Source: Dyadobacter fermentans
GTDB taxonomy: Bacteria > Bacteroidota > Bacteroidia > Cytophagales > Spirosomataceae
Assembly: GCF_019924045.1 (NCBI RefSeq)
Contig: NZ_JAHXBN010000010.1
Location: forward strand, 248,001-312,000
Direction: 5' to 3'
DNA length: 64,000 bases
Shown piece by piece: positions 8,331-17,257 of the stretch; position 1 is the stretch's first letter, and each line of letters opens with the position of its first letter. The translations under genes and the position numbers were made by a program. Below the pieces are notes generated by a model. It was not told where the DNA came from, ran no database searches, and saw only the letters and a program-made list of their open reading frames with translations.

Positions 8331-11105
8331 TCAGGGAGCATAAAGCAAATGTCCCCGCATACTTCCGAAGGGGAATGCAGGCGGGTGAGTGGCTTCCGGG
8401 GGACGGATCGTGTAGTGGTAAAGTCCGGCCGGAATTCCGGGAGAATGCGTGGCAGGGAACCAGAAGTACTCATAACGGCCTGCATTGCAATGTAACAGTT
8501 TGTGAAAGACCATCGTTCCCAGCGTGTTGCGGATATTCAATTCCAGGTCGGCTGGGGCAAGTCCCCGGTTTTGAATCGTAAACCTGAACCATCGGCCCGA
8601 CGGATTCGGCGAAACGACTGCCTCTATGGGCTGGGCGCCGTCAGCTATTTCAAAATGAATCTGATATGGCGGCGGCGAATGTCCCGCCTTGTCGCGACAT
8701 TGGACGGTCAGCAGGTATTTGCCGGGAAGTAATGCAGGTTGCAAGGTAATTTCATAAAATCTCCCACTGCTATTTTTTCCGGTGGCGGTGCTTAACGGCA
8801 CTCTGGCGTCGCTACATCCCGCGCAAATCTTTTTTAACCATACGGCCAACAGGGTCGTATCATTGTCAATGACCGGAAGGGCTTCATCGAAAATACGGAT
8901 CCGAATTGCCGGCTTTGCGGAGACGATCTCTCCATTTTGAAGCTGCCTTCCATCGACGTAAACCTGCATTAATGGCGGCAGATCAACGGATTGGCTGTCG
9001 GTCACGGTGTCGGGAAGTAGCGACGGGAAAATGCGGATGGCCGGGTCGCCGTGGAGCGTCATTTGCTGGACGGTAATGCTGTCGAGCATGCCGGGATTGC
9101 GCGCCAGGTTTCGGCGGATGGCTTCCTGCCGGATTATGCCAAACGGTTTGGTGGAAAATGCAGAGTCTGCCAGGACTTCGTAGAAAATTTCGGTGTAGCG
9201 CTTCAATGCCGTTGACGGGCCGTTGAAAGTATGAGCCAGAAAGAGTACTGCCCCGCTTTCGGGTGCGAAAATCCAGTCGGAACTCAATGTTTGGAAGGAA
9301 TAGAAAATGCTGCCCGCCGCGCAGCCATTTACGATTACCGCCGGATAGCGCGGATGGTTCTGGTAGTTGCGCGATGGATCGGTGGCGCGGCCGATGTCAA
9401 TGTCGGTAATGTCAATGGAAGAATGGCCAAATAGGGTGATAAGCCCGACGCCCGCATTCACCTGTTTGTCAATGCTGACTTGCTCTACCGCATTGTCAGT
9501 GAGCTTCGAAATCGTTGTTATATGATCCCCGAGCGGTGTGTTTTCCAGTTTCTTTTCAAATGATCTCACATAAGACCGGAACACATTCCACTCATCCTTC
9601 GACCTGCCGCCGCTTAAATGCAATATCCGTTTCCGCCAGGTTGCTGACGGGTGTTCAGCTTCTACCGCCTGTACTTTGTGAAGGTAATCGAGTAGCTGTT
9701 GTGAATTTAATGCATTAATGCGGCCAATGGGAACAATCGGATTGTGAGAGTTTTTCATGGTAACCAAGGCAATGTCAGAACCCGGCCAGCCGGCATTCGG
9801 CACCATGTCCGTCTGCCACGAATCCTTCATTTTCCGGGCTTTCTGAGGATCAACAGACCTACCGGCCAACAACACAAATTGTAAATTTCCCTTATCGTGC
9901 AGCCACCGGATCGCATTGCGGATGCCTTGTGGGCCGGGCTGCCCTGCATTGAACTGGTCATAGAGCTCCTGACTGTAAACGACGGCCGTTTTATACCCAC
10001 CGCCGTTTTCGGAAGCGCGGTATCGCGCATATTCTTCGACCGCATCTCGCCCGCCCATACGCATAAGCGGGTGTGTGATGATCAGGTATTCCGTTTTGGC
10101 ATCAATTGGCGCGAACTTCACCATGCGCGGCGGCAGGATATGCATGGGCTCAGGTGCAATGCGCGTGCCGGCCTGCGGGTAGCGTATGCGCGTGTACGAG
10201 GGCGAGATGTGCCCGCCCGTCCCCACCGGAAGGAGTGTGACTGTCAGCTCACCGGTTTCATCGAAGTCTTCGATAGGTATTTGGAAGTGCATAATTCTGG
10301 TTTCGCGGCCGTTTACATTCAAATCAACCAGTTTCCTTTTCAGATTTTCAGCATCACCCAGCCATAATGCAAATGAATGCACACCCGGCGACCAGCCTGC
10401 CAGGAGTATTTCACAGTCAATGTCCTGTGGGGTATCCTTAAATAGATTATTGGTTTTAAATACAATTTCAAATGGCTTATGCTCTGCTATTTCCGGCCCT
10501 GTCCAGCCTTCCCCTTCATCATAAGCACTCAACAGGGAGCCGGTTTCGTAATTGCTTTCTGCGGGGAAGAATCTTCCGGGGAGATAATGAGAGGTGAAAA
10601 GTCGCACGGACTCCTCCCAATGAAATGCGGCGCTGTCGGTCAGCGTGCCGGGTGTTGGAAAGCTGGTCCTTAGCCCGCGTTTGTCGTTTTGCCAGGTCAG
10701 AAAATAGGCGGTGGTATCGGAGTAAAGGTTATAGTAGTGATGCGGCATGGCGTCGGGCTTCGTGTAGAGCGCGGTATCAGCGTAGCCATCATTCTTTTTA
10801 CCTGCAAATAATAGGTACCCGTCATGGGCTAACCTGCCCGAAGATTCGCCTGCAACTTCGATCGGAAGCTCGTGGCCGTGCGCGAATATTTGAATGCCCG
10901 GCGCCCATATCGAGTCAATCGGAATGCCCTGGCGGGCGAGTTCATGGGCGGTGATTTTGTAAATGCCCGTTTCGACGACGGGGATGCGGAGGTAAGTCTG
11001 CCGGTAGTCGATCCATTCGTTGCCATAATGCTGCTGCGCATGGCATTTGGTATAACCAAGCATGCAATGGTAGATTACTAAAGCGTGTGTAAAAATCCTT
11101 GTCAT
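8331..11105 (-). CDS. porU2: C25-family peptidase, PorU2-like putative type IX secretion sortase
   Basis: The 924-residue protein has a signal peptide (about residues 1-24, ending CHAQQ), a beta-rich N-terminal region, and a C25 gingipain-like caspase fold. The catalytic dyad is visible as His561 (LFGHSS) and Cys595 (VNGCAAG), preceded by the VLLAGRSVDPQ strand near residue 411. After the domain come HGDPAIRIF and Ig-like repeats. The tail (SPNPSGRWFRF onward) resembles a Por secretion C-terminal region. It is distinct from the porU at the window start, so the genome carries at least two C25 proteins. It may be a sortase or a surface peptidase. Confidence 0.8.
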   Translation of the reverse strand: MTRIFTHALVIYHCMLGYTKCHAQQHYGNEWIDYRQTYLRIPVVETGIYKITAHELARQGIPIDSIWAPGIQIFAHGHELPIEVAGESSGRLAHDGYLLFAGKKNDGYADTALYTKPDAMPHHYYNLYSDTTAYFLTWQNDKRGLRTSFPTPGTLTDSAAFHWEESVRLFTSHYLPGRFFPAESNYETGSLLSAYDEGEGWTGPEIAEHKPFEIVFKTNNLFKDTPQDIDCEILLAGWSPGVHSFALWLGDAENLKRKLVDLNVNGRETRIMHFQIPIEDFDETGELTVTLLPVGTGGHISPSYTRIRYPQAGTRIAPEPMHILPPRMVKFAPIDAKTEYLIITHPLMRMGGRDAVEEYARYRASENGGGYKTAVVYSQELYDQFNAGQPGPQGIRNAIRWLHDKGNLQFVLLAGRSVDPQKARKMKDSWQTDMVPNAGWPGSDIALVTMKNSHNPIVPIGRINALNSQQLLDYLHKVQAVEAEHPSATWRKRILHLSGGRSKDEWNVFRSYVRSFEKKLENTPLGDHITTISKLTDNAVEQVSIDKQVNAGVGLITLFGHSSIDITDIDIGRATDPSRNYQNHPRYPAVIVNGCAAGSIFYSFQTLSSDWIFAPESGAVLFLAHTFNGPSTALKRYTEIFYEVLADSAFSTKPFGIIRQEAIRRNLARNPGMLDSITVQQMTLHGDPAIRIFPSLLPDTVTDSQSVDLPPLMQVYVDGRQLQNGEIVSAKPAIRIRIFDEALPVIDNDTTLLAVWLKKICAGCSDARVPLSTATGKNSSGRFYEITLQPALLPGKYLLTVQCRDKAGHSPPPYQIHFEIADGAQPIEAVVSPNPSGRWFRFTIQNRGLAPADLELNIRNTLGTMVFHKLLHCNAGRYEYFWFPATHSPGIPAGLYHYTIRPPEATHPPAFPFGSMRGHLLYAP

Positions 11106-11153
11106 CGTTTTTCAAAATTTGACGCACAAGGATGGTCTGCAAAGGCTGTCGGG

Positions 11154-11657
11154 CTATACCGGCTGCTTTCGGATATACAGGTTCATCGAAAACGAATAGA
11201 CATGATCGTCATCAGTGCCATGAAAATCCGAGCTTGCTAAATCCCAATCGGCCAGGTCGAATGCCGGGAAATACGCATCGCCTGCTACTTGTGCGTGTAC
11301 AATGGTTAGATACATTCTGTCGGCAAGCGGAAGCATTTGCTGGAAAATGCTTGCACCGCCTAATATGAATACGTCTGTTTCATTGGAAAGTAACGCCAGC
11401 GCCTCGGAAATATCTTTGGCATATTCGGTACGAGGTTCGCCAGAGGCTGGTGGACTGGAAGTAATGATTACATTCCGATATTCCGAATGCAATGCGTCGG
11501 GAGCTTCGAAGCTCTTTCTACCCATCATGAACGCCTTGCCGGCAGTCACTTTCCGGAAATGCGCCCATTCATCGGGCAGGTGCCAGGGCAAGCTGTTGTT
11601 TAGTCCAATGACATGGTTTTCTGCCATAGCAGCGATGATATATAATTGCTGTTTCAT
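11154..11657 (-). CDS. folA: Dihydrofolate reductase
   Basis: The 167-residue enzyme reduces dihydrofolate to tetrahydrofolate with NADPH. The family motifs are present in order: AMAENHVIGLNNSLPWHLPDE (substrate site, with the acidic residue in LPDEW), MMGRKSFEA (NADPH site) and FILGGASIFQQML. The size is that of a normal chromosomal enzyme, with nothing to suggest a plasmid trimethoprim-resistant type. It is the first gene of the minus-strand group leading into the porU2-like gene, 48 bp downstream. Confidence 0.96.
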   Translation of the reverse strand: MKQQLYIIAAMAENHVIGLNNSLPWHLPDEWAHFRKVTAGKAFMMGRKSFEAPDALHSEYRNVIITSSPPASGEPRTEYAKDISEALALLSNETDVFILGGASIFQQMLPLADRMYLTIVHAQVAGDAYFPAFDLADWDLASSDFHGTDDDHVYSFSMNLYIRKQPV

Positions 11658-11893
11658 ATTTTATGATTATTCTTTTTCTTCTCTCGCTCTCTCTCTCTTC
11701 TCTTTATCTCTCTCTTCTCTTTATCTCCGTCGGTTGAAACCGACGGCAAAAGATAGTTTATTACCGCCGGTTTTAACCGGCGGAGTATAGCGCATAGTAA
11801 TAATTTGGCTGCGGCTTTTAGTAGTAAACCAATTTTTAACCGATCGCCCATTTAAATTAACCATTCATCCCAACCGGAACATCTTTTTAACAT
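11658..11893. repeat. Gap with CT-rich tract and two REP-like hairpins
   Basis: No gene is seen here. The stretch begins with a CT-rich microsatellite-like tract (about 11676-11726). It is followed by two 20-bp perfect hairpins, 11727-11746 (CCGTCGGTTGAAACCGACGG) and 11764-11783 (CCGCCGGTTTTAACCGGCGG). These have the size and shape of REP-type palindromes. The pair could also act as a terminator. Confidence 0.65.
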
Positions 11894-11930
11894 GGTACCT
11901 TGCATCGCAAAGTACCTGTGTATACCTTTG
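11894..11930 (+). promoter_or_regulatory. PadR operon promoter with overlapping palindromic operator
   Basis: A near-perfect 23-bp palindrome lies at 11894-11916 (half-sites GGTACCTTGCA and CGCAAAGTACC, 9 of 11 positions symmetrical). It covers a TTG -33 element (11900-11902). A good -7 core TACCTTTG follows at 11923-11930. Repressor bound to the palindrome would block the polymerase. By position the likely ligand is the PadR protein encoded just downstream. Confidence 0.6.
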
Positions 11931-12000
11931 TATTGTTAGAAGTTTAAATTCTATCTGTTAGCCATGAACATATTCATTTAAAATTAACTCATGAAACCAC

Positions 12001-12375
12001 ATGAATATTGAAAATGCCCAAGTGCAGATGCGGAAGGGAATTTTGGAATTCTGCATCCTGCACATCATATCCCGGGGCGAAGTGTATGCTTCGGATATGT
12101 TGGATGAACTCACGTCCGCTCACATCATGGTGGTGGAAGGAACATTATACCCTCTTCTTACCAGGTTAAAAAACTCGGGCTGGCTGGATTATAAATGGGT
12201 GGAGTCGTCTTCGGGCCCTCCAAGGAAATATTATGTTTTGACGGATGAGGGGAAGGTCTTCCTGGACGCAATGCAAGCTACGTGGTTTGAGCTCGCCGAC
12301 TCGGTGCAAACCGTGATTAAACGCACAGAGGAGTTGAGCAAAACGGCTTCAAGCAATCTTCCTGACCCTAACTGA
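12001..12375 (+). CDS. PadR-family transcriptional regulator
   Basis: The 124-residue protein is a winged-helix regulator of the short PadR subfamily-2 type. The N-terminal segment MRKGILEFCILHII, the recognition region VVEGTLYPLLTRLKNSGWL and the wing GPPRKYYVLTDEG are all clear. The ATG at 12001 is used because an ATG 10 bp upstream runs into a stop after six codons. It leads an operon with the PspC/DUF2807 gene 29 bp downstream, an arrangement common in Bacteroidota. It probably represses its own promoter. Confidence 0.93.
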   Translation: MNIENAQVQMRKGILEFCILHIISRGEVYASDMLDELTSAHIMVVEGTLYPLLTRLKNSGWLDYKWVESSSGPPRKYYVLTDEGKVFLDAMQATWFELADSVQTVIKRTEELSKTASSNLPDPN

Positions 12376-12404
12376 TCACTCAAAGACATTCGATTATTTC
12401 AATC

Positions 12405-14945
12405 ATGAAAAAGACAATCAGCATAAATATAGGCGGCATTATCTTCCATATCGAGGAAGATGGCTACGAGAAACTGAAAGGGTATCTCGCCTCTATCCAG
12501 AAGTATTTTTCTTCCTTCGCGGATAGCAAAGAGATCCTTTCGGATATTGAGGGGAGGATTGCGGAAAGGTTTCTGAATAAACAAAAAACGGAAAACAAAC
12601 AGGTAATCTCGCTGTCGGACGTCGATGAGCTGATCGCCGCCATGGGCACCGTGGCCGATTTCGAGGCGATCGAGGAAGGCGGGGAGTTCATTGCCGATCC
12701 GCTGGAAACGGCTTCCGCGCAAACATCGACGCCTAAGCAGGAGAGCTATTCGACCTATAATGCACCCAATCCGCCCAAAACAGAACCTGCAAAGCCCGGC
12801 ACACCCCGGAAACTTTACCGCGACCTTCGCCGGAAACTGCTTGGCGGTGTAGCGGCTGGCTTGGCGCACTATTTTACGATCGATGCGATTTGGGTAAGGC
12901 TTGCTTTCCTTTTCGCGGTGGTAGGCCTGCCGGCAGGCTCGGGTATGCTGGATATGAACGCGGAAGAAATCTTCGGACCTATTTCAGGATTTAGTGTACT
13001 CGTTTACATTGCCATGTGGGTCGCGTTCCCAGGTTCGGTAACGCTGGAAGAGGATACGCATATCAAGAAGTTTTACCGCGATCCGGACCGTAAGGTTGTA
13101 GGTGGTGTAGCGGCCGGTGTGGCTTCGTATTTCGGAGTAGACCTGGGCGTAGTGCGTTTTCTGTGGGTATTGTCGATTCTGTTGTTTGGAACGGGTTTCC
13201 TGATCTACATCGTGCTGTGGGTGATTGCGCCTAATGCGAATACGCTCACTGAAAAAATGGAAATGCAGGGGGAGCCTATTACCCTCTCCAATATTGAGTC
13301 GAACATCAAGCAGAGCCTCAATTTGGAAGAAAGAGGGGGAGAAGAGCATGTCGTTACCAAGATATTATTGTTGCCTTTCCGTGCGATAGGGCTCGTTTTC
13401 TCGGCGCTGGGAAAGTTGCTTAGAGGTCTCGGGCCTGTTCTGAGGGTATTGATCGGCGCGTTCCTGATCGGGATGTCGGCCCTGGGATTGCTGGGCATTG
13501 TGATTGCCGCGGGCGTGGCACTGGGCCTCACCAGCGCCGGGGTATTCGACAACCTGCCGATCCCGATGCTGATTTACCAGGAATTGCCCGAAATACTGAT
13601 TCTTTCCGGGATTCTGGTAGCCGCTATTCCTTTGGTAACCTTCCTTTTGCTGGGGCTTACATTGGTTTCTAATAAAAGGATCGTCGGCGGAAGCGTGTGG
13701 CTCACATTACTTGGTCTTTGGATCGTAGGCGTGGTCGGCGCCACTGTTGGTGGGCTTAACTACCAGCGCAATTTTGCCAAAAGAGGCGAAGTGACCGAAA
13801 CCACCTATTATGCGGTGCCGCGCGGGACGCTCACTTTGAATTACAATTATATATATGATGAAGAGAATATAGATGTAGATGTACGATTGGCCGGTTTTAA
13901 TGCAGGCGACAGTATTAAGCTTGAAAAAACACTTCGTGCAAGAGGCCGCTCCCGCGAAGATGCGGAGAAGAATGCACGGGAGATCAAATATGACCCGAAG
14001 TTCAGCGATTCGGTTTTCGTTTTCACCGAGGGGCCGACACTTTCAACCCGCACGCGGTTCCGGGATCAGGAAATCGATTTGACGGTGAATGTGCCTTATA
14101 ATAAGCCTTTCGCCATGAAAAGGGACTTTTATCACCAATTGAACGATTGGGAGAGCAACCAGCGAAATCTGAAACGATACAACCTGCATGATGCAGACGA
14201 CGCGACCTGGAATAGTCTGATATGGGTTATGAAGCGCGATTCGGGACTGGTTTGTACCAATATTCCGCTGAAATACATCCGCAGCGAAAACAGCGAGGGC
14301 GATCACGACGGCTATTCGTTTGAATACAATGACAACAGTGATCTCGAACTGGGCGAGCGCGGGAATTACAGCAAACAATTCCCGGTTGCAGACTTCAAAA
14401 AAGTGGATATCGGCGGCGCATATTCAATTATCATCCGCCAGGGAACGGAATACAGCGTAACGGCCGATTCGGATAACCAGGAGAATATCGATGATATCAA
14501 AGTAGTGGTGGAAGATGGCGTCTTGCGTGTGAAGCGTAACCGCGAGCTTAACCTGTTCGATCATGAAAAATGGGAACGCATAGGCATCGTGATCACCATG
14601 CCGAGCATTGAAGACCTGTCGCTTTCCGGCGCTAACAAGACATTGGTGACTGAGTTCAAAGATGTGCCGAAACTGAATGTGGATATTTCGGGAGCTTCCA
14701 AAACGGAGCTGAATGTGTTCGTAGATCAATTGTCGGTGAATGTCTCCGGCGCTTCGAAAGCTACGCTTAGAGGTTCGGCCAAGTCGGCTAAGCTCGATGC
14801 CCACGGAGCCTGCAAGGTGACGGCCACCGAAATGAATATCCAGAATGCGGAAGTGAGCGCTTCCGGTGCCTCGAAAGTAGAGCTGAACCACGTGCCTAAC
14901 CTGAACAAACATGCCAGCGGCGCGAGCAAAATCAATGTGCAGTAA
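12405..14945 (+). CDS. PspC-domain membrane protein with DUF2807 head
   Basis: The 846-residue protein has an N-terminal cytosolic region that starts MKKTISINIGGIIFHIEED. Two PspC domains follow (about residues 130-205 and 222-275, signatures RKLLGGVAAGLAHYF and RKVVGGVAAGVASYF). Next come several membrane helices (about 310-460), a soluble region, and a C-terminal DUF2807 beta-helix (about 655-846). The last part repeats the motif SGASK at roughly 20-residue steps. PspC domains belong to envelope-stress response proteins. DUF2807 is a putative adhesin-like beta solenoid. It is expected to sense or buffer envelope stress under PadR control. Confidence 0.88.
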   Translation: MKKTISINIGGIIFHIEEDGYEKLKGYLASIQKYFSSFADSKEILSDIEGRIAERFLNKQKTENKQVISLSDVDELIAAMGTVADFEAIEEGGEFIADPLETASAQTSTPKQESYSTYNAPNPPKTEPAKPGTPRKLYRDLRRKLLGGVAAGLAHYFTIDAIWVRLAFLFAVVGLPAGSGMLDMNAEEIFGPISGFSVLVYIAMWVAFPGSVTLEEDTHIKKFYRDPDRKVVGGVAAGVASYFGVDLGVVRFLWVLSILLFGTGFLIYIVLWVIAPNANTLTEKMEMQGEPITLSNIESNIKQSLNLEERGGEEHVVTKILLLPFRAIGLVFSALGKLLRGLGPVLRVLIGAFLIGMSALGLLGIVIAAGVALGLTSAGVFDNLPIPMLIYQELPEILILSGILVAAIPLVTFLLLGLTLVSNKRIVGGSVWLTLLGLWIVGVVGATVGGLNYQRNFAKRGEVTETTYYAVPRGTLTLNYNYIYDEENIDVDVRLAGFNAGDSIKLEKTLRARGRSREDAEKNAREIKYDPKFSDSVFVFTEGPTLSTRTRFRDQEIDLTVNVPYNKPFAMKRDFYHQLNDWESNQRNLKRYNLHDADDATWNSLIWVMKRDSGLVCTNIPLKYIRSENSEGDHDGYSFEYNDNSDLELGERGNYSKQFPVADFKKVDIGGAYSIIIRQGTEYSVTADSDNQENIDDIKVVVEDGVLRVKRNRELNLFDHEKWERIGIVITMPSIEDLSLSGANKTLVTEFKDVPKLNVDISGASKTELNVFVDQLSVNVSGASKATLRGSAKSAKLDAHGACKVTATEMNIQNAEVSASGASKVELNHVPNLNKHASGASKINVQ

Positions 14946-14951
14946 TATTTT

Positions 14952-14984
14952 GAATGCCGGTGCAACGTCCCCGGCATTCTTTTC
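14952..14984 (+). terminator. Intrinsic terminator or attenuator after PspC/DUF2807 gene
   Basis: A 9-bp stem (GAATGCCGG and CCGGCATTC) is followed by TTTT. It lies in the 69-bp gap before the second DUF2807 gene, so it may set the ratio of the two products rather than fully separate them. Confidence 0.65.
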
Positions 14985-15014
14985 ATCTTTTCGGAAAATC
15001 TAACTTATTAAACC

Positions 15015-15710
15015 ATGAAAAGAACGCAACTATTCCTTATTGCAGCCCTTTTGATCACCGCATTGTCGTGCCAGGTATCTGCACAGGAGACCCGCAAATT
15101 CTCCGTTTCGGGTTTCAACAGACTTTCGATGGGCAGTGCATTCAAAATAGATGTGAAACAGGGAGGGAGTTTCAGTGTAACGGCAACCGGCCGTTCCGAA
15201 GACCTGGACGATATGGAATCGGCAGTGAAAAGCGGTACCCTGCATTTGGGCTATAAAAATAAAGGCTGGAACAAAAACCGCAAGACCGTCGAAATCTCTA
15301 TTACTATGCCAGCCCTCGAAGGCGTTGACTTTTCCGGCGCTTCTAAGGCCAATGTGGCCCGTTTTACCGGCGTAAAGAGTATGGAAATTGAAGTTTCGGG
15401 AGCATCGCAGGTGACGATGAGTGTTGCCGCTCCCAAAGTGGCCGTTGATCTTTCCGGCGCATCGTCGCTCACGCTGACCGGCGAAGGCGACGTCCTGACC
15501 GGCGACGTTTCGGGCGCATCATCGCTCAAAGGCCGCGACTTTTCCGCCAAAACCGTCAATATCGATGCCTCCGGCGCCAGCAGCGCCGCAGTATTGGCCA
15601 GCAATACCGTCAATGCCGAAGCCAGCGGTGCGAGCAGCATCCGCTACTCCGGCGGAGCGAAGGACATTCATTCCAGCACCTCCGGCGCCAGCTCGGTTAA
15701 AAGAGATTAA
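15015..15710 (+). CDS. Secreted DUF2807 (head GIN) protein
   Basis: The 231-residue protein has an N-terminal signal sequence (hydrophobic residues 6-23, ending VSAQE) and one DUF2807 beta-helix. It opens with FSVSGFNRLSMGSAFKIDVKQG, as usual for the domain. The second half carries at least six SGAS-type turns (SGASKAN, SGASQVT, SGASSLT and so on), each a rung of a beta solenoid. It matches the C-terminal head of the upstream PspC protein and could be a soluble or surface partner of it. No lipobox is evident at the predicted cleavage site. Confidence 0.88.
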   Translation: MKRTQLFLIAALLITALSCQVSAQETRKFSVSGFNRLSMGSAFKIDVKQGGSFSVTATGRSEDLDDMESAVKSGTLHLGYKNKGWNKNRKTVEISITMPALEGVDFSGASKANVARFTGVKSMEIEVSGASQVTMSVAAPKVAVDLSGASSLTLTGEGDVLTGDVSGASSLKGRDFSAKTVNIDASGASSAAVLASNTVNAEASGASSIRYSGGAKDIHSSTSGASSVKRD

Positions 15711-15741
15711 TCAGAATCATTTAATATTCACCACGAACTAC

Positions 15742-15771
15742 AAAAAAGGCCTGCGGTTGCGGGCCTTTTTT
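15742..15771 (+). terminator. Intrinsic terminator closing the PadR operon
   Basis: Arms AAAAAAGGCC and GGCCTTTTTT enclose a 10-base loop. The T-run is followed by a new leader for the next gene. Confidence 0.88.
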
Positions 15772-15829
15772 GTTTAAATCAGTTTCTTTTACAACTTGCA
15801 TCACTCAACACGCATTACTGACATCACAC

Positions 15830-16675
15830 ATGAACAGAAAATATCTACTATCCGCAGTTTTTGCCCTGGCGTTCATTCACCAGATGGCGATGGGGCAGGG
15901 CCGTTCAAAGTTTGGAGGACGCTATACCGATCCGTTCGGTGTGCTGAGCGTGACGGCGGGAGTAGGTGTGGCCTATTACATGGGTGATCTCAACGACGGC
16001 ATTAATATGAAGCACCTCGGGCTCGGACCGTCGGTGTCGCTGGGCGCGTTGTACCGGCTCACCGAGCACGTGAGCGCACGCGGGGAACTGCGTTTTTACC
16101 AGGTATCGGGTGATCAAAAGTATTCTAAAAATTATCAGAATAACCTTTCATTCAAAACATTCAACCCGGATATTAACCTGGGTTTGCAGGCCGATTTGTT
16201 TGCTTACAACCGGCAGGCGCCGATCAATCCTTACTTGTTCGGAGGGGTAGGGTTCACGTACCTGAGCCCGAAAGCGAAACTGGGAGGCACCTGGTACAGC
16301 CTGCCCGAGCTTACAACCGAGGGCGTCAAGTACAAACGAATGCCGCTCGTATTAACCGCCGGTATCGGAGTTTCCATTAAGACCACCGAAAAACTAAGCC
16401 TCGGCCTCGAACTCTGTAATAACTTCGTCAATTCCGATTACCTCGATGACGTGAGCACGGTTTATCCTAATCCCGACCAGCTGCCGAGCGACATTGCCCG
16501 CGCACTTTCCGACCGTGCGCCGGAAATCGGGGAGCAGCAGCGCCAGCCGGGCTGGAACCGTGGTAGCGCCAAAAGTAAGGACAGTTATTTGTTTTTGCAG
16601 GTACGGGCAACTTACCTGATCGGCAATCGCGCCCAGAACCAGGAACGCAAAAAGACCCGCTGTCCCAAGTTTTAG
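15830..16675 (+). CDS. DUF6089-like outer-membrane beta-barrel protein
   Basis: The ATG at 15830 is preferred to one 60 bp upstream because it begins directly with a signal peptide (MNRKYLLSAVFALAFIHQ, cleavage after MG or GQ). The 281-residue product shows alternating beta strands with YYMGDLND, NPYLFGGVGFTYLSPKA and LGLELCNNFVNSDYLDDVS. These match the Bacteroidota DUF6089-type outer-membrane barrel often found near undecaprenyl synthase and BamA genes. Its function is not known. A thioesterase gene follows 18 bp later and may be co-transcribed. Confidence 0.75.
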   Translation: MNRKYLLSAVFALAFIHQMAMGQGRSKFGGRYTDPFGVLSVTAGVGVAYYMGDLNDGINMKHLGLGPSVSLGALYRLTEHVSARGELRFYQVSGDQKYSKNYQNNLSFKTFNPDINLGLQADLFAYNRQAPINPYLFGGVGFTYLSPKAKLGGTWYSLPELTTEGVKYKRMPLVLTAGIGVSIKTTEKLSLGLELCNNFVNSDYLDDVSTVYPNPDQLPSDIARALSDRAPEIGEQQRQPGWNRGSAKSKDSYLFLQVRATYLIGNRAQNQERKKTRCPKF

Positions 16676-16693
16676 ATACATCACCATACCAAC

Positions 16694-17212
16694 ATGCTGA
16701 AACCGAAAAAGCCCCATCAATCCGAAGTGACCATGACCGAAATGGTGCTTCCCAATGACACCAACACACTCAATAACCTGATGGGAGGAAGGCTGCTGCA
16801 TTGGATGGATATTTGCGCGGCGATTTCGGCGCAAAAACACTCCAACCGCATTGTGGTGACGGCTTCTGTCGATAATGTGTCGTTTACCGAGCCGATCCGG
16901 CTCGGTAACATCGTGACCATGCACGCCAAGGTGACCCGGGCATTCAACTCTTCGATGGAGGTTTTTCTGGAAGTGTGGGCAGAGGATATACCGGCCGGCC
17001 AGCGGGTGAGTACCAACCGCGCATTCTACACTTTTGTTGCTGTCGATCAGAACGGCCGTCCTATCGAAGTGCCGCCGCTGGAACCGGAAACGCCCGAGGA
17101 AAACGAGTTATATCTGAGTGCCCTCCGTCGCCGTCAGTTGCGTCTCGTGCTCGCCGGGCGGTTAAATGCCGCCGAAGCTACTGAGCTGAAAGCGCTTTTT
17201 AAGGTAGAATAA
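16694..17212 (+). CDS. Acyl-CoA thioesterase (hotdog fold)
   Basis: The 172-residue cytosolic enzyme has one hotdog domain of the YciA/ACOT group. The segment TNTLNNLMGGRLLHWMDICAA contains the conserved Asn and the helix with catalytic Asp, and VDNVSFTEPIRLGNIV is the following strand pair. Members hydrolyse acyl-CoA to free acid and CoA. The C-terminal tail of about 45 residues is charged and helical, as in some Bacteroidota homologues. The substrate chain length cannot be read from the sequence. Confidence 0.9.
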   Translation: MLKPKKPHQSEVTMTEMVLPNDTNTLNNLMGGRLLHWMDICAAISAQKHSNRIVVTASVDNVSFTEPIRLGNIVTMHAKVTRAFNSSMEVFLEVWAEDIPAGQRVSTNRAFYTFVAVDQNGRPIEVPPLEPETPEENELYLSALRRRQLRLVLAGRLNAAEATELKALFKVE

Positions 17213-17236
17213 GGCGGTATCCACGGCATAATTTGG

Positions 17237-17244
17237 TAATTTTG
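17237..17244 (+). promoter_or_regulatory. -7 promoter core for the RidA gene
   Basis: TAATTTTG matches TAnnTTTG. The implied start site near 17251 leaves a leader of only a few bases to the first ATG (17258) and about 15 to the second (17267). This favours the second ATG. Confidence 0.4.
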
Positions 17245-17257
17245 CGGCATTAACTCT

